Positions 1-11,518 of a stretch of DNA of 64,000 bases are shown here, piece after piece. Both the position numbers and the translations under genes were made by a program. The number at the start of each line of letters is the position of its first letter. Position 1 is the stretch's first letter. The stretch covers positions 3,260,556 through 3,324,555 of the forward strand of contig PZJY01000004.1 of the NCBI GenBank assembly GCA_031472005.1, in the 5' to 3' direction. Under the pieces are notes generated by a model. That model was not told the DNA's origin and ran no database searches. It saw nothing but the letters and a program-made list of their open reading frames with translations. This DNA comes from Tetracladium setigerum (Eukaryota; Ascomycota; Leotiomycetes; Helotiales).

Positions 1-1251
1 CTTTGCTTCCTCTGGGGTGCGTGCTTCATCGCTTGTGAACTGGGTTAGTTAACTAACTGTTGACACAGGAATCTTCACACTTCTTCAATTCCGCGTCCAA
101 TCTTATGGAGAACTTATAGCATACCGTTTCCTCATCGGAGTATCACAAGGCTGTTTCTTTCCTTGTGTGCATTATGTGCTGGGGTCTTGGTACAAAGGCT
201 CAGAGATCTCTCGCAGAGGAGGACTCTTCTACATCGGATATCCTTTTGGGGCAATCACTGCAGGTCTCATCCAATCTGGGGCAACAACTCATCTCGATGG
301 CATAAATGGACTGACGGGCTGGAGATGGATGTTCATCATCTCGTCACTTTGCACCATGCCACTCGGCATCATTGGCTTCTTTATCTGGCCAGGAACCCCA
401 GATAAGCCTTCCAAATGGTGGCTCACTGATGATGATATTTCCTTCGCGAGATCACGCCTTGTTAAGGACGGACATGCAGCTCCAAAAGGATACGCTCTTG
501 CTACATTCAAAAGAGTGTTTTCAAGCTGGCGCGTTTATCTCTTGGTGGCATGGGACATCACCTTTTGGCAATCGCTTCTCACTGCTTCTGGATCATACAT
601 TCTGTGGCTCAGATCTCTTGGTAGATTCTCAACAGCCGAGATCAACAATTTGTCCACCACTTCTCCCGCTATCGGTATTGTTGCTGTCCTGCTTGCTAAC
701 TTTGGCGCAGACATGTTCCGATCAAGAGCAGGCGCAATCACCGTCACCTACACCCTTCACGGTATTGCGCTTCTGCTGCTTATTCTTTGGACGCCGAGAG
801 TTCCTGAGAGTGCGATTTGGTTCGCTCAGAACATGGTGTTTGTTGGTCTTGCTATCTCCTCGATTCTGTATGGATGGGCAAACAACATTCTTCGTCACGA
901 TGCAGAAGAGAGAGCGATCGTTCTTGTTGCTATGAATGCAATATCGCAGAGTACTGCAACTTGGGTACCGCTCCTTATCTTGAGAACCGTGGAGGCACCC
1001 AGATTTAGGAAAGCTTTCATCACCAAGTTCATTTTTAACTGCTTGAATATTATCTTTACATGGGTGGTATTTTACATGTCTCGCAGGGACGAGTAAGTAA
1101 CACAATCATTTGAGGATATCAGAAGAATGCTAATGAATTTAGTGCCAAATTTGCACAACAGGAGCAAACTGAGAGATCTGAGCCCGTTTCTGAAAGAGCA
1201 TCAGTAGAAAAGAAACACCAGGGAAATAAAACAACGGTGTTGGAGCTTTAA
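1..1251 (+). CDS. MFS permease, allantoate/pantothenate (Dal5-like) family, 5'-truncated by window edge
   Basis: Proton-coupled uptake permease of the plasma membrane, C-terminal 382 residues only. Exons are <1-16, 69-1092 and 1143-1251. The first intron (17-68) joins G to GA, giving a W-G-I-F-T-L-L run typical of the second membrane segment in this family. The last intron has a GTAAGT donor and a GCTAATGA branch site, and adds a 36-residue hydrophilic tail rich in E, K and Q. The central loop, with a W-W-L-T-x-x-D-x-x-x-A motif followed by R-L, matches the Dal5/Fen2/Liz1 anion:cation symporter group rather than sugar transporters. The substrate cannot be read from sequence; allantoate, pantothenate, nicotinate and vitamins are all used by relatives. 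The start codon lies left of the window. Confidence 0.85.
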
Positions 1252-1548
1252 GGTTGAAAGTCACGCAATCGAGCCTTTTGATTTCTACTTCACCGAAGTA
1301 ATGCATACGCTACACACTTGGAAATTCTCCATACGCACTCAGAGATAAGTGGCAGATAGAAGACAGACGTAGGAGAGCAACCTCGATTGCCAGACTATAT
1401 ATCATGAGCAGTAATATTATCTTTCATTCTACATTTTGGTGATACAGTACATGAGGCTGTTTGGAAGTGACAGACCTCCTGATCTACAACTTCCTTCTAG
1501 AGCTTGAGGCCCAGCGCCCACTAATATACAAATAATGATACACAGAGT
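1252..1548. other. convergent intergenic spacer
   Basis: About 300 bp between two convergent genes. It should hold both 3' UTRs. No other structure was seen. Confidence 0.5.
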
Positions 1549-4500
1549 CTAATCCAGTCCTGCTCCCTCATTCTTGTTATCCTTCTGAGACTCATATTGC
1601 CTCTTCAGCTCAGCCACAGATATCATCTCATCATTTTCAATTTCATCCACATCCCATGGTTCACGAAGCAACTCGCGCCAATTCCGCTTCATCTCACGAT
1701 GCATCAACCGTGGCTGGCGGCTACTATATAAACGCAATGATTTATCTCCCTTTCTCCCCAGCACGCCCTCGGTAAGTCTCCATTCTTCAGGTGAATCACC
1801 TTCCCCTGTCCGAGCACATCCCCCTCTCCCCAGCACGCCTTCCAGGAGTCTCCATTCGGTACGTGAAATACGCTTGTTAGCCCCGTACTTGAAACTTGTT
1901 TTCAGCAACTTATTCTGGGGCGAATCAAGCACTGCACCTCCCAACTCGTTTGCAAGATCGTTGGCTGCTTCGATGAATGCCTCCTTCGAAGCCACCTTAC
2001 CGTTGTGAATAGGGCGAAGTGTTAGTTCTGATCTCCTTCCACCAGCTTGACCTGCTTCGATACTGGTGTAGATAAGTCGCCATTCGTTCCAGTTGAAGAC
2101 GAGGGCACTCCTGATCTCCAAGCCTGTAAACATGTAGCGCACTTGTTGAGTCTTATCATCCAGTTTTAGAGCTCGGCGACCTTCTGAAGACAGCATTTCA
2201 GGGTCAATGGGAAGGTTGATAGTGGGAGGCGTGAGCATTCGGCCTCTACGGAGGTCAAGAATCGACTTGCTGACAAATTCTCGAAGGCTTTCGGTGTTTT
2301 TGGCGTCCATCAATCTTCGAGTTGTTCGGTTTTGGAACCTGATATCTAGCCCGTTTTGAGGAAGCATGATGTCAGACTTTGAGTCGTCAAGGATAGCCAA
2401 TACGTCCTTGAGCTTGATAGAGTCGTCGTCCGCCACAGAAAAGCGCATTTCGACGTGTGGCAAGTGCCTCAAGACTTGGCTGTCTATGGGATAAACGACC
2501 TGGTTGCCTTCAGTTGCAGAGTTATTTTCTTGTATTGCATTCCAAGCAGGCTGGAATGGATCTGGGAGGAACCTAAGCGTAATATGTCGCAGCGGGGTGG
2601 TGGTAGGCATTAATTTTCCCCTTGGATCGAAAAACTTTGTTTTTTGAAGGGATCGCGAGAGATTTGGAACATGCGATGAGAATTCTCGGCGCACACGCAA
2701 GGTAGAGTCGAAAGGGTTGATAAGTTTGCTTCCTGGGATTATGGGAGTATGAATGACGCTTCCGAACAGTGCCGATCTATCGTCGTACTCTAACCACCAC
2801 GTTGCGGTCTTGGAAGTAGACGGTGGCGTATTGGGAGCCAATTCTTCAATAGAATCCTCATTCTCTTCAGCTGCCTCTTCTTGATGAACGACCTCCTCAA
2901 TGACTGGCTGCGCTTCGGCTGGCGTCTCAGGTTTCCGTCCTTCAATGGCAACCTCCTGGTCGGTTGCTTTCTCGTCTTGGACGACCTCACCAGTTGCTCG
3001 CTCTGCTGGTTGCGGCTTAAACAGCGGAGCTGTCCATCGCACCCATTCTCGCATCTTTTCCCTCCAATTAAGACCCTCAACTTGTGGATACTTGATGAAC
3101 ATTCCTTCTGTCAAGCTGCTGGTTTCTAGAGAATAATTGGTTCTGTCCGCAACACCAGAGAGAGTTGTAAGCAAACGCTTCACAGTGTCGATGCGACTTG
3201 CAACACCAGGTCTATCACCATCGGTGAAGCACGAAATGAGAAGCTAGAATTGTTTGTCAGCAAAGTCATGGAGAGGAAGGGTTTCTTCATACTGCGCTGT
3301 CTGCAAATTTTGAAATTTCTGTATTTGTGATCTGGCCAAGTTCTTGGAGCACTTGTTCGTCGAATGTTCTTGCTTGCCATTCATTGAAGTTCTGGCCGTC
3401 CGCCACTTTCCTGTATAAAGCTCTGAGATATACTGGTTCTCTTTGAATTGAATCCAGGTCTTTGGCAAGAATAGCTACTACTATCTCCAACTTGTGTCGC
3501 ATTGTCGTGACGCGTATGATGCCTCTGGATGGGAACACTTCCATCTGTTCATCATCATGAGCTAGATACTCCCGGTGAAGCAGATCTAGCCGAGAACTGG
3601 GTCCTTCTGTCGATAATTATTAGCCACATAGAGCTTAGAGGTTTGGATTTGATACCATACTGCTCAAAATTTCTAAGTCACTCCTTGAGATCTGAACCTC
3701 AAATTGTCCAAGCCCTTCAGTAATATCTGGAATCTCCCAATGCCAGCATCTCCTTAAAATGTTCACCGCCTGCCTCTGCTTGTGAGTGTGCGAGGGCATG
3801 CAATAACCTCGAACTGGATTTTCGTCAAAGGCATGTAATGTGTCGGAAACACCTGGCATCCATTTCGATACATTCTGTATATGGCGGCTCGGAAATGTCT
3901 TTGGTGTTGTCTTTTGACCTCCCTCTGCCAATCTTTGTTCGTCGGCGCGTATTAATGCGAATTTCAGATAGTTGGACAATTGAGTTGATGTAAATCCCTC
4001 TGCGAGTACTCGTACAACGGAGTTGAAATCTTCCCAAGTCTCAGGCAGCTGCATGTCCCTGAGTCCATCGATACTTTTATTCACCTCATCTGATCCAACC
4101 ACCGTCTTCTCTTTAGCCAAGAGAGCCTCGATGTCCACATGCTGTGCGAGCTCATCATCCATACGCGGTAGGTGATTGTAGAAGTTGTATTTCGAATCTC
4201 GAAGAACGATAACCTTTGCGCTATCCCCCAGCCTGTTGCTGTCGAGGTCCTCTATTTTCTCTTGGAGTTTGTGCCCTCTGATGCCATGGAATTTGCTTTC
4301 CGAAACGACATCCTCGACTTCCTGGCTGCGGGATTTTTTGTGCAGGATTGAAGCCTCATAGCGCGAGTCTTTCCTCGGTCTTCCATTTCTCGGACGGAAA
4401 GTTGCTCTTCGGAGAGGCCTATGGCTTTGTGTTTCTGCCCCTTCGGAAGCAGGGTCGTCAATGCTTGAACTCGAGGTAGACTGGGAGGCGGACTGGGTTT

Positions 4501-4579
4501 TAGAGGGAGTGAATTGCCTGGTGATATTTCTCTGGCACCGCAAGCATACATGAGGGCGAATGTGACTTCGAGTAATCAT
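1549..4579 (-). CDS. sls1: SLS1-like mitochondrial inner-membrane regulator
   Basis: Predicted mitochondrial protein that, by homology to yeast Sls1, couples mitochondrial transcription to translation at the inner membrane. The three-exon model is 4579-3661, 3606-3293 and 3243-1549 (975 aa). Intron phases agree: A|AA across the first, phase 0 across the second. The N-terminus has a basic presequence with a C-L-R-C-Q motif common in fungal mitochondrial proteins. A stretch around residues 180-200 (W-E-D-F then G-F-T-S-x-Q-L) matches the conserved Sls1 core as I know it. The C-terminal quarter contains an in-frame tandem duplication of 24 residues (see repeat at 1753-1867). The start shares a 269-bp spacer with the divergent nse3 gene. 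The family call rests on motif recognition and is moderately sure; the splice structure is firmer. Confidence 0.72.
1753..1867 (-). repeat. in-frame 72-bp tandem duplication inside sls1
   Basis: Two near-copies offset by exactly 72 bp (for example GCACGCC at 1761 and 1833; CTCCCCAGCACGCC precedes both). They encode successive 24-residue units that each begin E-W-R-L-x-E-G-V-L-G-R. The second copy is partial. Being a multiple of three, the duplication keeps the frame. Confidence 0.8.
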
Positions 4580-4848
4580 CTGGACGAAGACGTGGAAGTT
4601 GAATGACAGTTGGGTAGTTGAAGGGCATAATTAGGAGACTTGGGACTCCATCCAAAATTATTTCATCGTTCGGCATTTGCAAGCACCGACCTCTTGGCCA
4701 ACGCGTCTTCCCACGTCTCCCCGCGTCTCCCAAAGAGCATCATCGTCCACAGAACGAGAAATCAATCTACACAACCTCGAACTTTTTCACAACTTCACGA
4801 AGCCCTCTCAAGACACAATCTCAACTTCCTTGGTCACGAAAAGATAAT
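4580..4848. promoter_or_regulatory. bidirectional promoter region sls1/nse3
   Basis: 269 bp separate the two start codons of divergent genes, so both promoters must share this stretch unless transcripts overlap. No clear TATA box was seen. Confidence 0.5.
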
Positions 4849-5988
4849 ATGCCGTCTTCTTCGAGAAAACGACGTCCAGTATGTAGCGGAGCCAACGCTT
4901 TTGCAAGGTACCGCTAACAGGACACTCAAGGCGCAAGAGGAGGAGGAATCGTCCGAGGAGGAGCGCCCCAGAAAATCACAAAACAAGAAAGGAAAGCAGA
5001 GGGCACAAGAGGTAGAAGAGGAGGATGAGGAAGAGGAGGAGGATGAATTTGGTGATCAAGGCATGGAAATTGACGGCGGGGAGGACAGCCATGACCAGCT
5101 TGTTAAGAAGCTCGTGCGGTATGCGCTTGCTTGCGAGTATCAGCGCATGCCGATACGAAGGTCTGGTATTTCAGAGAAGGGTAAGTCCATTCGAACCCAT
5201 ACGAGAACTGTGACTTGACAAACGCAGTCATTGGCAAGCAACGGGGTCGCTTCAAGCGAACCTTCGAAAGCGCACAAGATCAACTGAGGGCGAAGTTCGG
5301 AATGCAGATGGTCGAATTGCCTGTGAAAGAGAAGGTGACAATGAAAGAAAGGAGAGGTTGGTTTAAATGCATTCCTACATATATCACGTTCTGACAATTT
5401 CCAGCTGCCTCAAATTCGAAAGGCGCGTCGACCACGTCCTCGGCATACATTCTCACCAGCATTCTTCCGGTCAAGTTTCGATCACCAGAGATCGTGCCTC
5501 CCTCCAAGGTTGGATCCGAGGCGGAAGAGGCAATTTACACAGGGCTCTATACCTTCATTGTCACCATCGTTGCATTAAGCCCCCAAGGCGTCATATCTGA
5601 GGGTAAATTGATGTCATGTTTGGAACGTGTGTTTTTAGAAACCAATACCCCTCTAGATAGAACAGCCGCATTTTTGATCACTTTGACGAAACATGGATAC
5701 ATCACGAAAAGCGTGGAGAAGTCCCCTGACCAGGAGGATAATGTCGAGTTTCGAGTCGGTCCTAGGGGAAAAATCGAAATTGGTAACAAGGGAATTCAAG
5801 GCATGGTTAAAGAAGTGTATGGAAACGATGCGCCAGACGATTTGGACGTGAGGCTTCGACGAAGTCTAGGCATTGAGACTGCAGAGGACATGGAAGTCGA
5901 TGGGGAGGAGGTAGAGCAGGAGCAGGAGCAATCACAAGTGGAGGTGGAGCCAGAACCTAGCCGCAGGCGTTCTGGCAGAAGGCAATGA
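4849..5988 (+). CDS. nse3: Nse3, MAGE-domain subunit of the Smc5-6 complex
   Basis: DNA repair protein. Nse3 binds Nse1 and Nse4 and helps load the Smc5-6 complex on DNA. The exon model is 4849-4878, 4931-5180, 5228-5356 and 5405-5988 (330 aa), and all phases close. After a short basic start, residues 11-60 are a strongly acidic E/D-rich region. The MAGE homology domain spans roughly residues 70-280: the L-V-K-K-L-V-R-Y-A-L-A helix, the R-R-x-x-I-S-E-K motif, then winged-helix segments with I-x-E-G-K-L and L-T-K-H-G-Y-I. The C-terminus is acidic, then basic. The first coding exon is only 30 nt. I chose the acceptor at 4930 because it alone restores frame and leaves a CTAAC branch site 13-17 nt upstream. 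Confidence 0.85.
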
Positions 5989-6354
5989 TTCATGTTTGAT
6001 GAGTGACGGCTGTATAGATATTTTTGAGTGGGGATGTCGGTTAGGTGGAGGGGTCCAACTTCTGGAGTTGAGGCATCTGAGGATATAGAAACCTGCTCGC
6101 AAAGGGCCGAGGAACTGGGACTCTTCTCAAAGCACCTGGTACGAAGGTGCTTGTTGATCTAGCTTTGAGTCCCTCCATCATAGAACGATATGTTACTGCT
6201 CTCTGCAAGTAACGGAAGATAGAACGTAGCGATAAAAACTGCTTACAAACATCACAGGTGTGCTTCGATATTTCTTCTCGGATAGTACTTCGTGTGATTA
6301 TGTCCCCCGCCAACGCCAGAACTCCAATGAATCTAAGCCCAAGTCTGTGAAACC

Positions 6355-6714
6355 TCAATCAGACACCTCAGGTGGTTTCCCAACCGGCTGGATCATTTTC
6401 TAATCCATCATCAGCTTTGATCGCTGAATTTCCTATGCGATAGGCGGAACGACTTACCTCGATCATCCGGCCTCTGACCTTCTCTCTACACTCCCCCATA
6501 CCAATAGCCATGTAACTCAACATCGGAGGGTGGCCTACATAACTTGCGTAGCTGTCTCGTTGGATATTGGAAGTCCATTCGAATTTCGTAGTGTCGGCAT
6601 GGCCTGTCCCTACGTAACGGGCTTGCAGAGCTTCGAGCTGCTGCTGGGCGCGGAGTTTGTCTGCCTGTATGGTATCAGTAACGCGCAACTCAAAGAAGTA
6701 GAGAGACTCACCAT
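6355..6714 (-). CDS. SF3b subunit 5 (SF3b10/Ysf3-like) of U2 snRNP
   Basis: Small core subunit of the SF3b complex, which recognises the intron branch site in the spliceosome. The model is 6714-6712, 6664-6458 and 6399-6355 (84 aa). Animal SF3b5 is about 86 aa. The signature Y-V-G-T-G-H-A-D-T-T-K-x-E-W followed by R-D-S-Y-x-S-Y-x-G-H is unmistakable. Coding exon 1 is the ATG alone: the GTGAGT donor follows it directly. This start is supported because no other in-frame ATG precedes the conserved helix and M-A-D-K-L-R continues naturally. The last exon encodes K-M-I-Q-P-V-G-K-P-P. It is divergent from the gene at 6983, with 268 bp between starts. Confidence 0.92.
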
Positions 6715-6982
6715 CTTGAGAGTTGATGGGAGGGAGTGTTGTTGTTGGGAAGAAAATCAATGAGGTTGATATGTCGCCCTGGCCGGAGCGGCAAAAGGTT
6801 GATCCGTCCCGTCGCGCTTCTTGTGATTGCAAGATGGAGCATCCTCCTGCATCTCTCCTTCACCACAATCCTCAACCCAAACCCAAAAGCCTCGTGCATT
6901 GCGTCCCATACAATCAACTCAATCTGAAAGCAATTTCCAACATTTGCTCGAGTACCTCCAAAAAATTATAAAGCCACAGACA
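6715..6982. promoter_or_regulatory. bidirectional promoter region SF3b5 / zinc-binding protein gene
   Basis: 268 bp between two divergent start codons. AAAAATTATAAAG at about 6960-6973 is the only TATA-like element seen, close upstream of the right-hand gene. Confidence 0.45.
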
Positions 6983-8543
6983 ATGGAGTGAGTCCCTCTC
7001 AAAATGGATCGGACGCGACGGCACGTGATATCGAAATGTCTTGCCTCCCTGATCACCAACAGTAGCTTGTGCAGCCAGCTCGATATACTTCCTTCCACCT
7101 CTTGTATCACCAGATTCAGTCTGATACTAACATTATACAGGGGAGTTGAGTTCCAGATTCGAAGCCATGAGAGCCATCCTCCAGTCCAGTATCCTCTTTC
7201 TCTGGATCAGAGACTCGCGCAAGGAGATGCTTTTCGCGTGGCAAAGGAAAAACTTGAGTCTAGCCTTGCATCCATAGCAAGTTTCTATTCCACCCCCGAG
7301 GCGGGGACACATTCCGGCAAGCCAACCGGCTGCAATCGTTGTGACGGCAAGAAACGCCAAATTAGACAAGCGTTTCGTGAGTATTACCTCTCATCCGAAC
7401 CAGATCGATGGGATGCCGGCCATCAACAATACCAAGAAGAAATGAGCCGCATGTTCCAAGATGAGAATATCTCCCTGCAAGAAATATACGACTTCCATGC
7501 CACCACCCTCCGAGAGCATCTCAAGGCTGATTTTGCCGCATCCCTCCCGCACAACAATATGAAGAACAGCGCTTTCAGGGACGAGTTTTTAAATTACGTT
7601 TGGGACAAGGATGTCTCATTAAAAGATATTTTCTCGTTCTACTCGAAACATCAACATCAAATCAGCGATTCTCAAGATACGGTGGATTTTGTTGAGCAGC
7701 TTCAAACCGCCAGAACAGCGGAAGAGCGTGCTCAGATCTACACCAAGTATTACTGCACTGTTGGCTTCAACGACTCTGCCGTCTTAAAAAATTTCAAGTC
7801 GAAGTACAGCCGTCAATTCGCCGAATTGCAATCACACGATACAGTCCTGGCGGCTATGCGCGAGGAGTCGGAAAGATATCAGTCCAATACCCTTGGAGAG
7901 TTGAAAGGGAAGCTGAACGAATTCCAAATGGCCAAGTCGGCATCCATGAAGGACAAGAAGAGGAAAGCTGAGCAGGCCGACCAGCGAATGTTGGATAGAG
8001 ATGTTGAGGACAACCAATACGTTAATTGTGGATTGCCAAGCTGTCCATTGGATGTAGATCTGTCGGAGGAGACGATCGAGTGTGTTATTTGTGACTGGTT
8101 GGTAAGAAAGGGTGCTGCTAAGCATAGGGTATACTATTGCTCCGTCGAGCATGCAGATGAGGATTTTGTGAGTTTCTTCCGAATGGGTTAAGTGGTGGCC
8201 GAATTGCCTACTAACTTGAAATCTAGGATGATCATGACCGGAATGAACACAAATGTTCAATGGGACATCGTTGCTACTTCCATCCTGAAGTTGGTCCACC
8301 TGGAAAGGCAGGGGCTTGTGGCATCTGCACAGACTGTGCAGAACATAATGTAACCAACTACTTCTGCTCCCAGGAATGCTACGATTATAATCTGGTGAGT
8401 TGTTGGTATGAGATTATATCGAAATGAAGCTAATAGTCCAGGGTCTTCATCGGGATGAGGCCCATTACATGCGCGAGATTGAGAATAATTCGACGCGGTT
8501 GGAAGTGTTTAAGCCAGCTGATGACTTAGCGGTCGTCTCATGA
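6983..8543 (+). CDS. uncharacterised cysteine-rich, probably zinc-binding protein
   Basis: Four-exon model: 6983-6987, 7141-8167, 8227-8394, 8442-8543 (433 aa). The ATG-GA|GTGAGT first exon is inferred. An alternative start at 7004, reading through the first intron, would give a longer N-terminus and lose the splice signals. Residues 1-290 are mostly helical and charged, without a recognised domain. Residues about 298-415 hold a dense Cys/His array: C-x4-C, C-x2-C, Y-C-S-x-E-H, C-x3-H-x-C, C-x2-C-x2-C and F-C-S-x-E-C. This resembles paired MYND/RING-like zinc modules, but I cannot assign it to a named family. The spacing suggests two or three bound zincs and a protein-interaction role; that is inference. 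The last two exons carry half of the Cys array, so the splices are likely right. Confidence 0.7.
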
Positions 8544-8747
8544 TATTAACAATTTGCAAGGAAACAAACACTTGCATATGCAGTCCAGACCGGATGGGAA
8601 TCGATCTGATTGGTACCAACGCGGCTGACGAGGAGGGTCGGCTCGCGTCCTGACACCCGTTGAACAGTCTTGATCCAAAGCCACAAACCATTATCCACTA
8701 CGTAAGACAGCACCAAGGTCCCATGGCGTACTACACCACACCGCTAG

Positions 8748-9314
8748 AAGAATTCTAGAAGGCCCGCAGAACATTCCCCTGCGAACTCCTATTCAGACCC
8801 TCTTTGGGACCGACCACTCATGAGAAAGTATAACGCTAGTCTTGTTGGTTATGGCTGTTGGGAACGCCACGGCCATGCAGAATATCAGATGAACCAGGAT
8901 CATTTCTATTCAACTACGTTTTGGGACTCAGCCACCTCGTTTAAAGTGCAACCGCAACTTTTGATCTCTGAACACTTTGTGACCTTGCCTTTGACGTGTC
9001 CTCCTCACCGAGCGACAAGTCGCTGAACATGCATTAAATACATTCCTGAACATTGCATTGCATGTGCATTTCTTAGTCCTACTGAGAGGGAGCATGTTGT
9101 CCTTGATCGATTTCGACATCAGCTGTACAGTATGGGATTGAGTTGGCTTCACGCAGTAAAGTCAGACTCTTATTGCAAAACCAACAAGAGACCGATAGGG
9201 TTTACATTTTGTTGTGTTCCGGAGGAGGTCTCAACGATTGTCATGAGATTAGAAAGGCTGAAAAATAAGGGCCATGATCTTTGTCTACTTCATCTTCAAA
9301 AAGAAGGTTGGTGA
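8748..9314 (+). pseudogene. possible gene relic interrupted by one in-frame stop
   Basis: One forward reading frame stays open from about 8748 to 9314 apart from a single TGA at 9024-9026. The downstream part, from about 9027, reads like protein, with an S-P-T-E-R-E-H-V-V-L-D-R-F run and an R-L-E-R-L-K-N-K-G-H-D-L stretch ending at the TGA at 9312-9314. No family was recognised, and no intron that would remove the TGA keeps phase. It could be a relic or chance. Confidence 0.3.
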
Positions 9315-9436
9315 ACACATATAAGACGCTCCACACCGACATGATTCACTCTTTCAACCTTCTTCTGTATCGGTCTATTTTCAACGACTAGCGAACATCA
9401 ATCTTTGCGTACTCAACCAATTCGACATCATTCAAG

Positions 9437-11518
9437 ATGATGTTCTCGAAGTTTCAACGGCCTTTGGGACTCATTACTTGCTCTCTTTCGATCTTTCCCA
9501 CGGTGTCTTCATCCCCAATCATCGCACGCAATGTCCTGAGCTTCGACCAGGTATGACATGCGTCCCCATCGCTGTTGATGGCAGCTAATATTTCCAGATC
9601 ACGGCATCGACTTCGCTCGTGTGGCATCCATGCAATGGTGCTGCTGGATTCTTCTGTGCGGTACTTGATGTATGTTCACTGATCTTTGTCTACTATCACT
9701 ACCAACCGATGTAGGTTCCACTCGATTACACCGTTCCCACCGGAGCGAGAGCAAGAGTTCCTCTCATCAAGAAGTCTGCATCTACAACACCATACAAGGG
9801 GATGGTTTTCATCAACCCAGGTGGTCCAGGATTGTCTGCAATCGGCGATGTACTTTCCAAAGCTTCTGATTACCAAGCCGTAGCCGGTGCAAACTATGAT
9901 ATTGTTGCATACGAGCCCCGAGGAATTGGTTACAGTGTACCTCTTGCGACTTGCTCGACTCCAACTCCACCAGAGCAGCTCCGCAAACGTATTCTCTATC
10001 AACCATATGGTCCCAGACTCCCACCCAAATTCTATCAAGACGAGTACACTTTCACACGCGATCTCGGAATAGCATGCGCGGCACAAATTGGAGGGCCGAC
10101 AGGTATTGGTCGTCACATGTCCACCGCAATCGTCGTTCGAGACGCGATCAGCATCTTGAATGCGTACGCAGCGAGTAGCTACTCAGCAGGAGTTATCAAC
10201 CCGGGCTACTTCAATTTCTGGGGTTTCAGCTACGGCACTGTTATAGGCCAAACATTCGCCATGATGTTTCCCAACCGGGTTGGACGGTTTGTACTCGATG
10301 GCGTCAATGATGCTGAAGATTACTACACTGCTACGGGCGAGAAGAACATCTACCTTGCTGACTGGGCATTCTCGACGTTCTTCACTTACTGTCACAAAGC
10401 TGGCAGTCCTGCGTGTCCTTTTTTCACGGGTTCAATTCCCCAGGATATCTTTCAACGCTTTGAAAACATCGTCCTTCAACTCGACGCTAAAAGGGCTTAC
10501 CAAGAGAACTGGGCTAATAAGACGGCTATTTTGACAGCTTTGAAACTAGTGAAGTTCTTCTCTGTTAGTGCTGCGACCTCACCTATTGAAGTTTTCGATC
10601 TTCTAGCAAGTTTCCTTGTCTTTCTCGAACCGATCGTATCAAACATCACGATCGAAAGTCTCGGATATTATACTGCTTTCGCATCCCTCCACCTACCTGG
10701 CTCAAATCCCCAGTACCGTCCCGCCGTCTTCTGTCCGGACACAGGAAATACAGTCAACGGCCAAACACTGGCACAATTACAGCCGAAGATCAACACCTTG
10801 GAGCAGCAAAGTTGGGTTCTGGGTGAGACATTTGCAACGACGGGAATTGCTTGTAATGCATGGTCGATCGTTGGAAAGGGGAGATATATTGGTATGTTTC
10901 TTCCTTCTTTGGCCGTAGCTACTGGTGAAGGTGAGGTTATGGTGGGCTGATTTACTGATTTATTTATTGCAGGTGGATTTGGAGGGAACACTAAAACTCC
11001 CATTCAGTTTGTGAGCAACACGAGAGATCCTATTACGCCCTTACCAAAGTAAGTACTTCCCCAGCTTTCCCTCAAACAGCAGAGGGAGAACGTTCACTAA
11101 TCTCATCCTCTCCCAGCGGAATCAAAGCCTCTGTGATCTTCAAAAAGTCAAAACTCATCACTATCGATGGCACAGGCGTAAGTTCTTCCCAAATCCCCCC
11201 AAATCCCCGCACTCCTCACAAACACCCTCGCACAACACAACACAGCCCCTGCCCATCACCACGGTACCACCAACCAGCCTACTCAACTACGTGACTAACT
11301 AATCATGAAACGAACAGCACACCTCTGTAGCAACCAAAAATAAATGTGCCAATACGAAAATTGGCGCATATTTCCAGACGGGTATTCCTACTCTCTCTTT
11401 TTGTTCGTTGGAGACGGGGTCATGGAATGTGAATATTACTGGGGTTTTGTTGAAGAGAGCGGAGGGGGAGGTGGAGGGGATGATGAAGAGGTTTGCGGGC
11501 TGGAGTAGAGTAGAGTAG
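9437..11518 (+). CDS. secreted alpha/beta hydrolase, TAP-like (tripeptidyl aminopeptidase C-terminal) family
   Basis: Predicted secreted serine hydrolase or exopeptidase. The exons are 9437-9550, 9598-9669, 9715-10891, 10973-11048, 11117-11177 and 11318-11518 (566 aa); every phase closes. An N-terminal hydrophobic segment ending near S-S-S-P acts as a signal peptide. Features in order: V-P-L-D-Y motif, oxyanion strand with N-P-G-G-P-G, nucleophile elbow G-F-S-Y-G (Ser ~234), catalytic Asp in N-T-R-D-P-I-T-P (~473), and catalytic His at the exon 5/6 junction (G-T-G|H, ~501). The TAP C-terminal domain typically carries this Asp and His. Several N-x-S/T sites fit extracellular glycosylation. Substrate could be N-terminal tripeptides or small esters. 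Confidence 0.85.

Noticed and set aside
6041..6358. 105-codon minus-strand frame downstream of SF3b5
   Set aside because: Overlaps the true stop and 3' UTR of SF3b5; no family, no independent start context.
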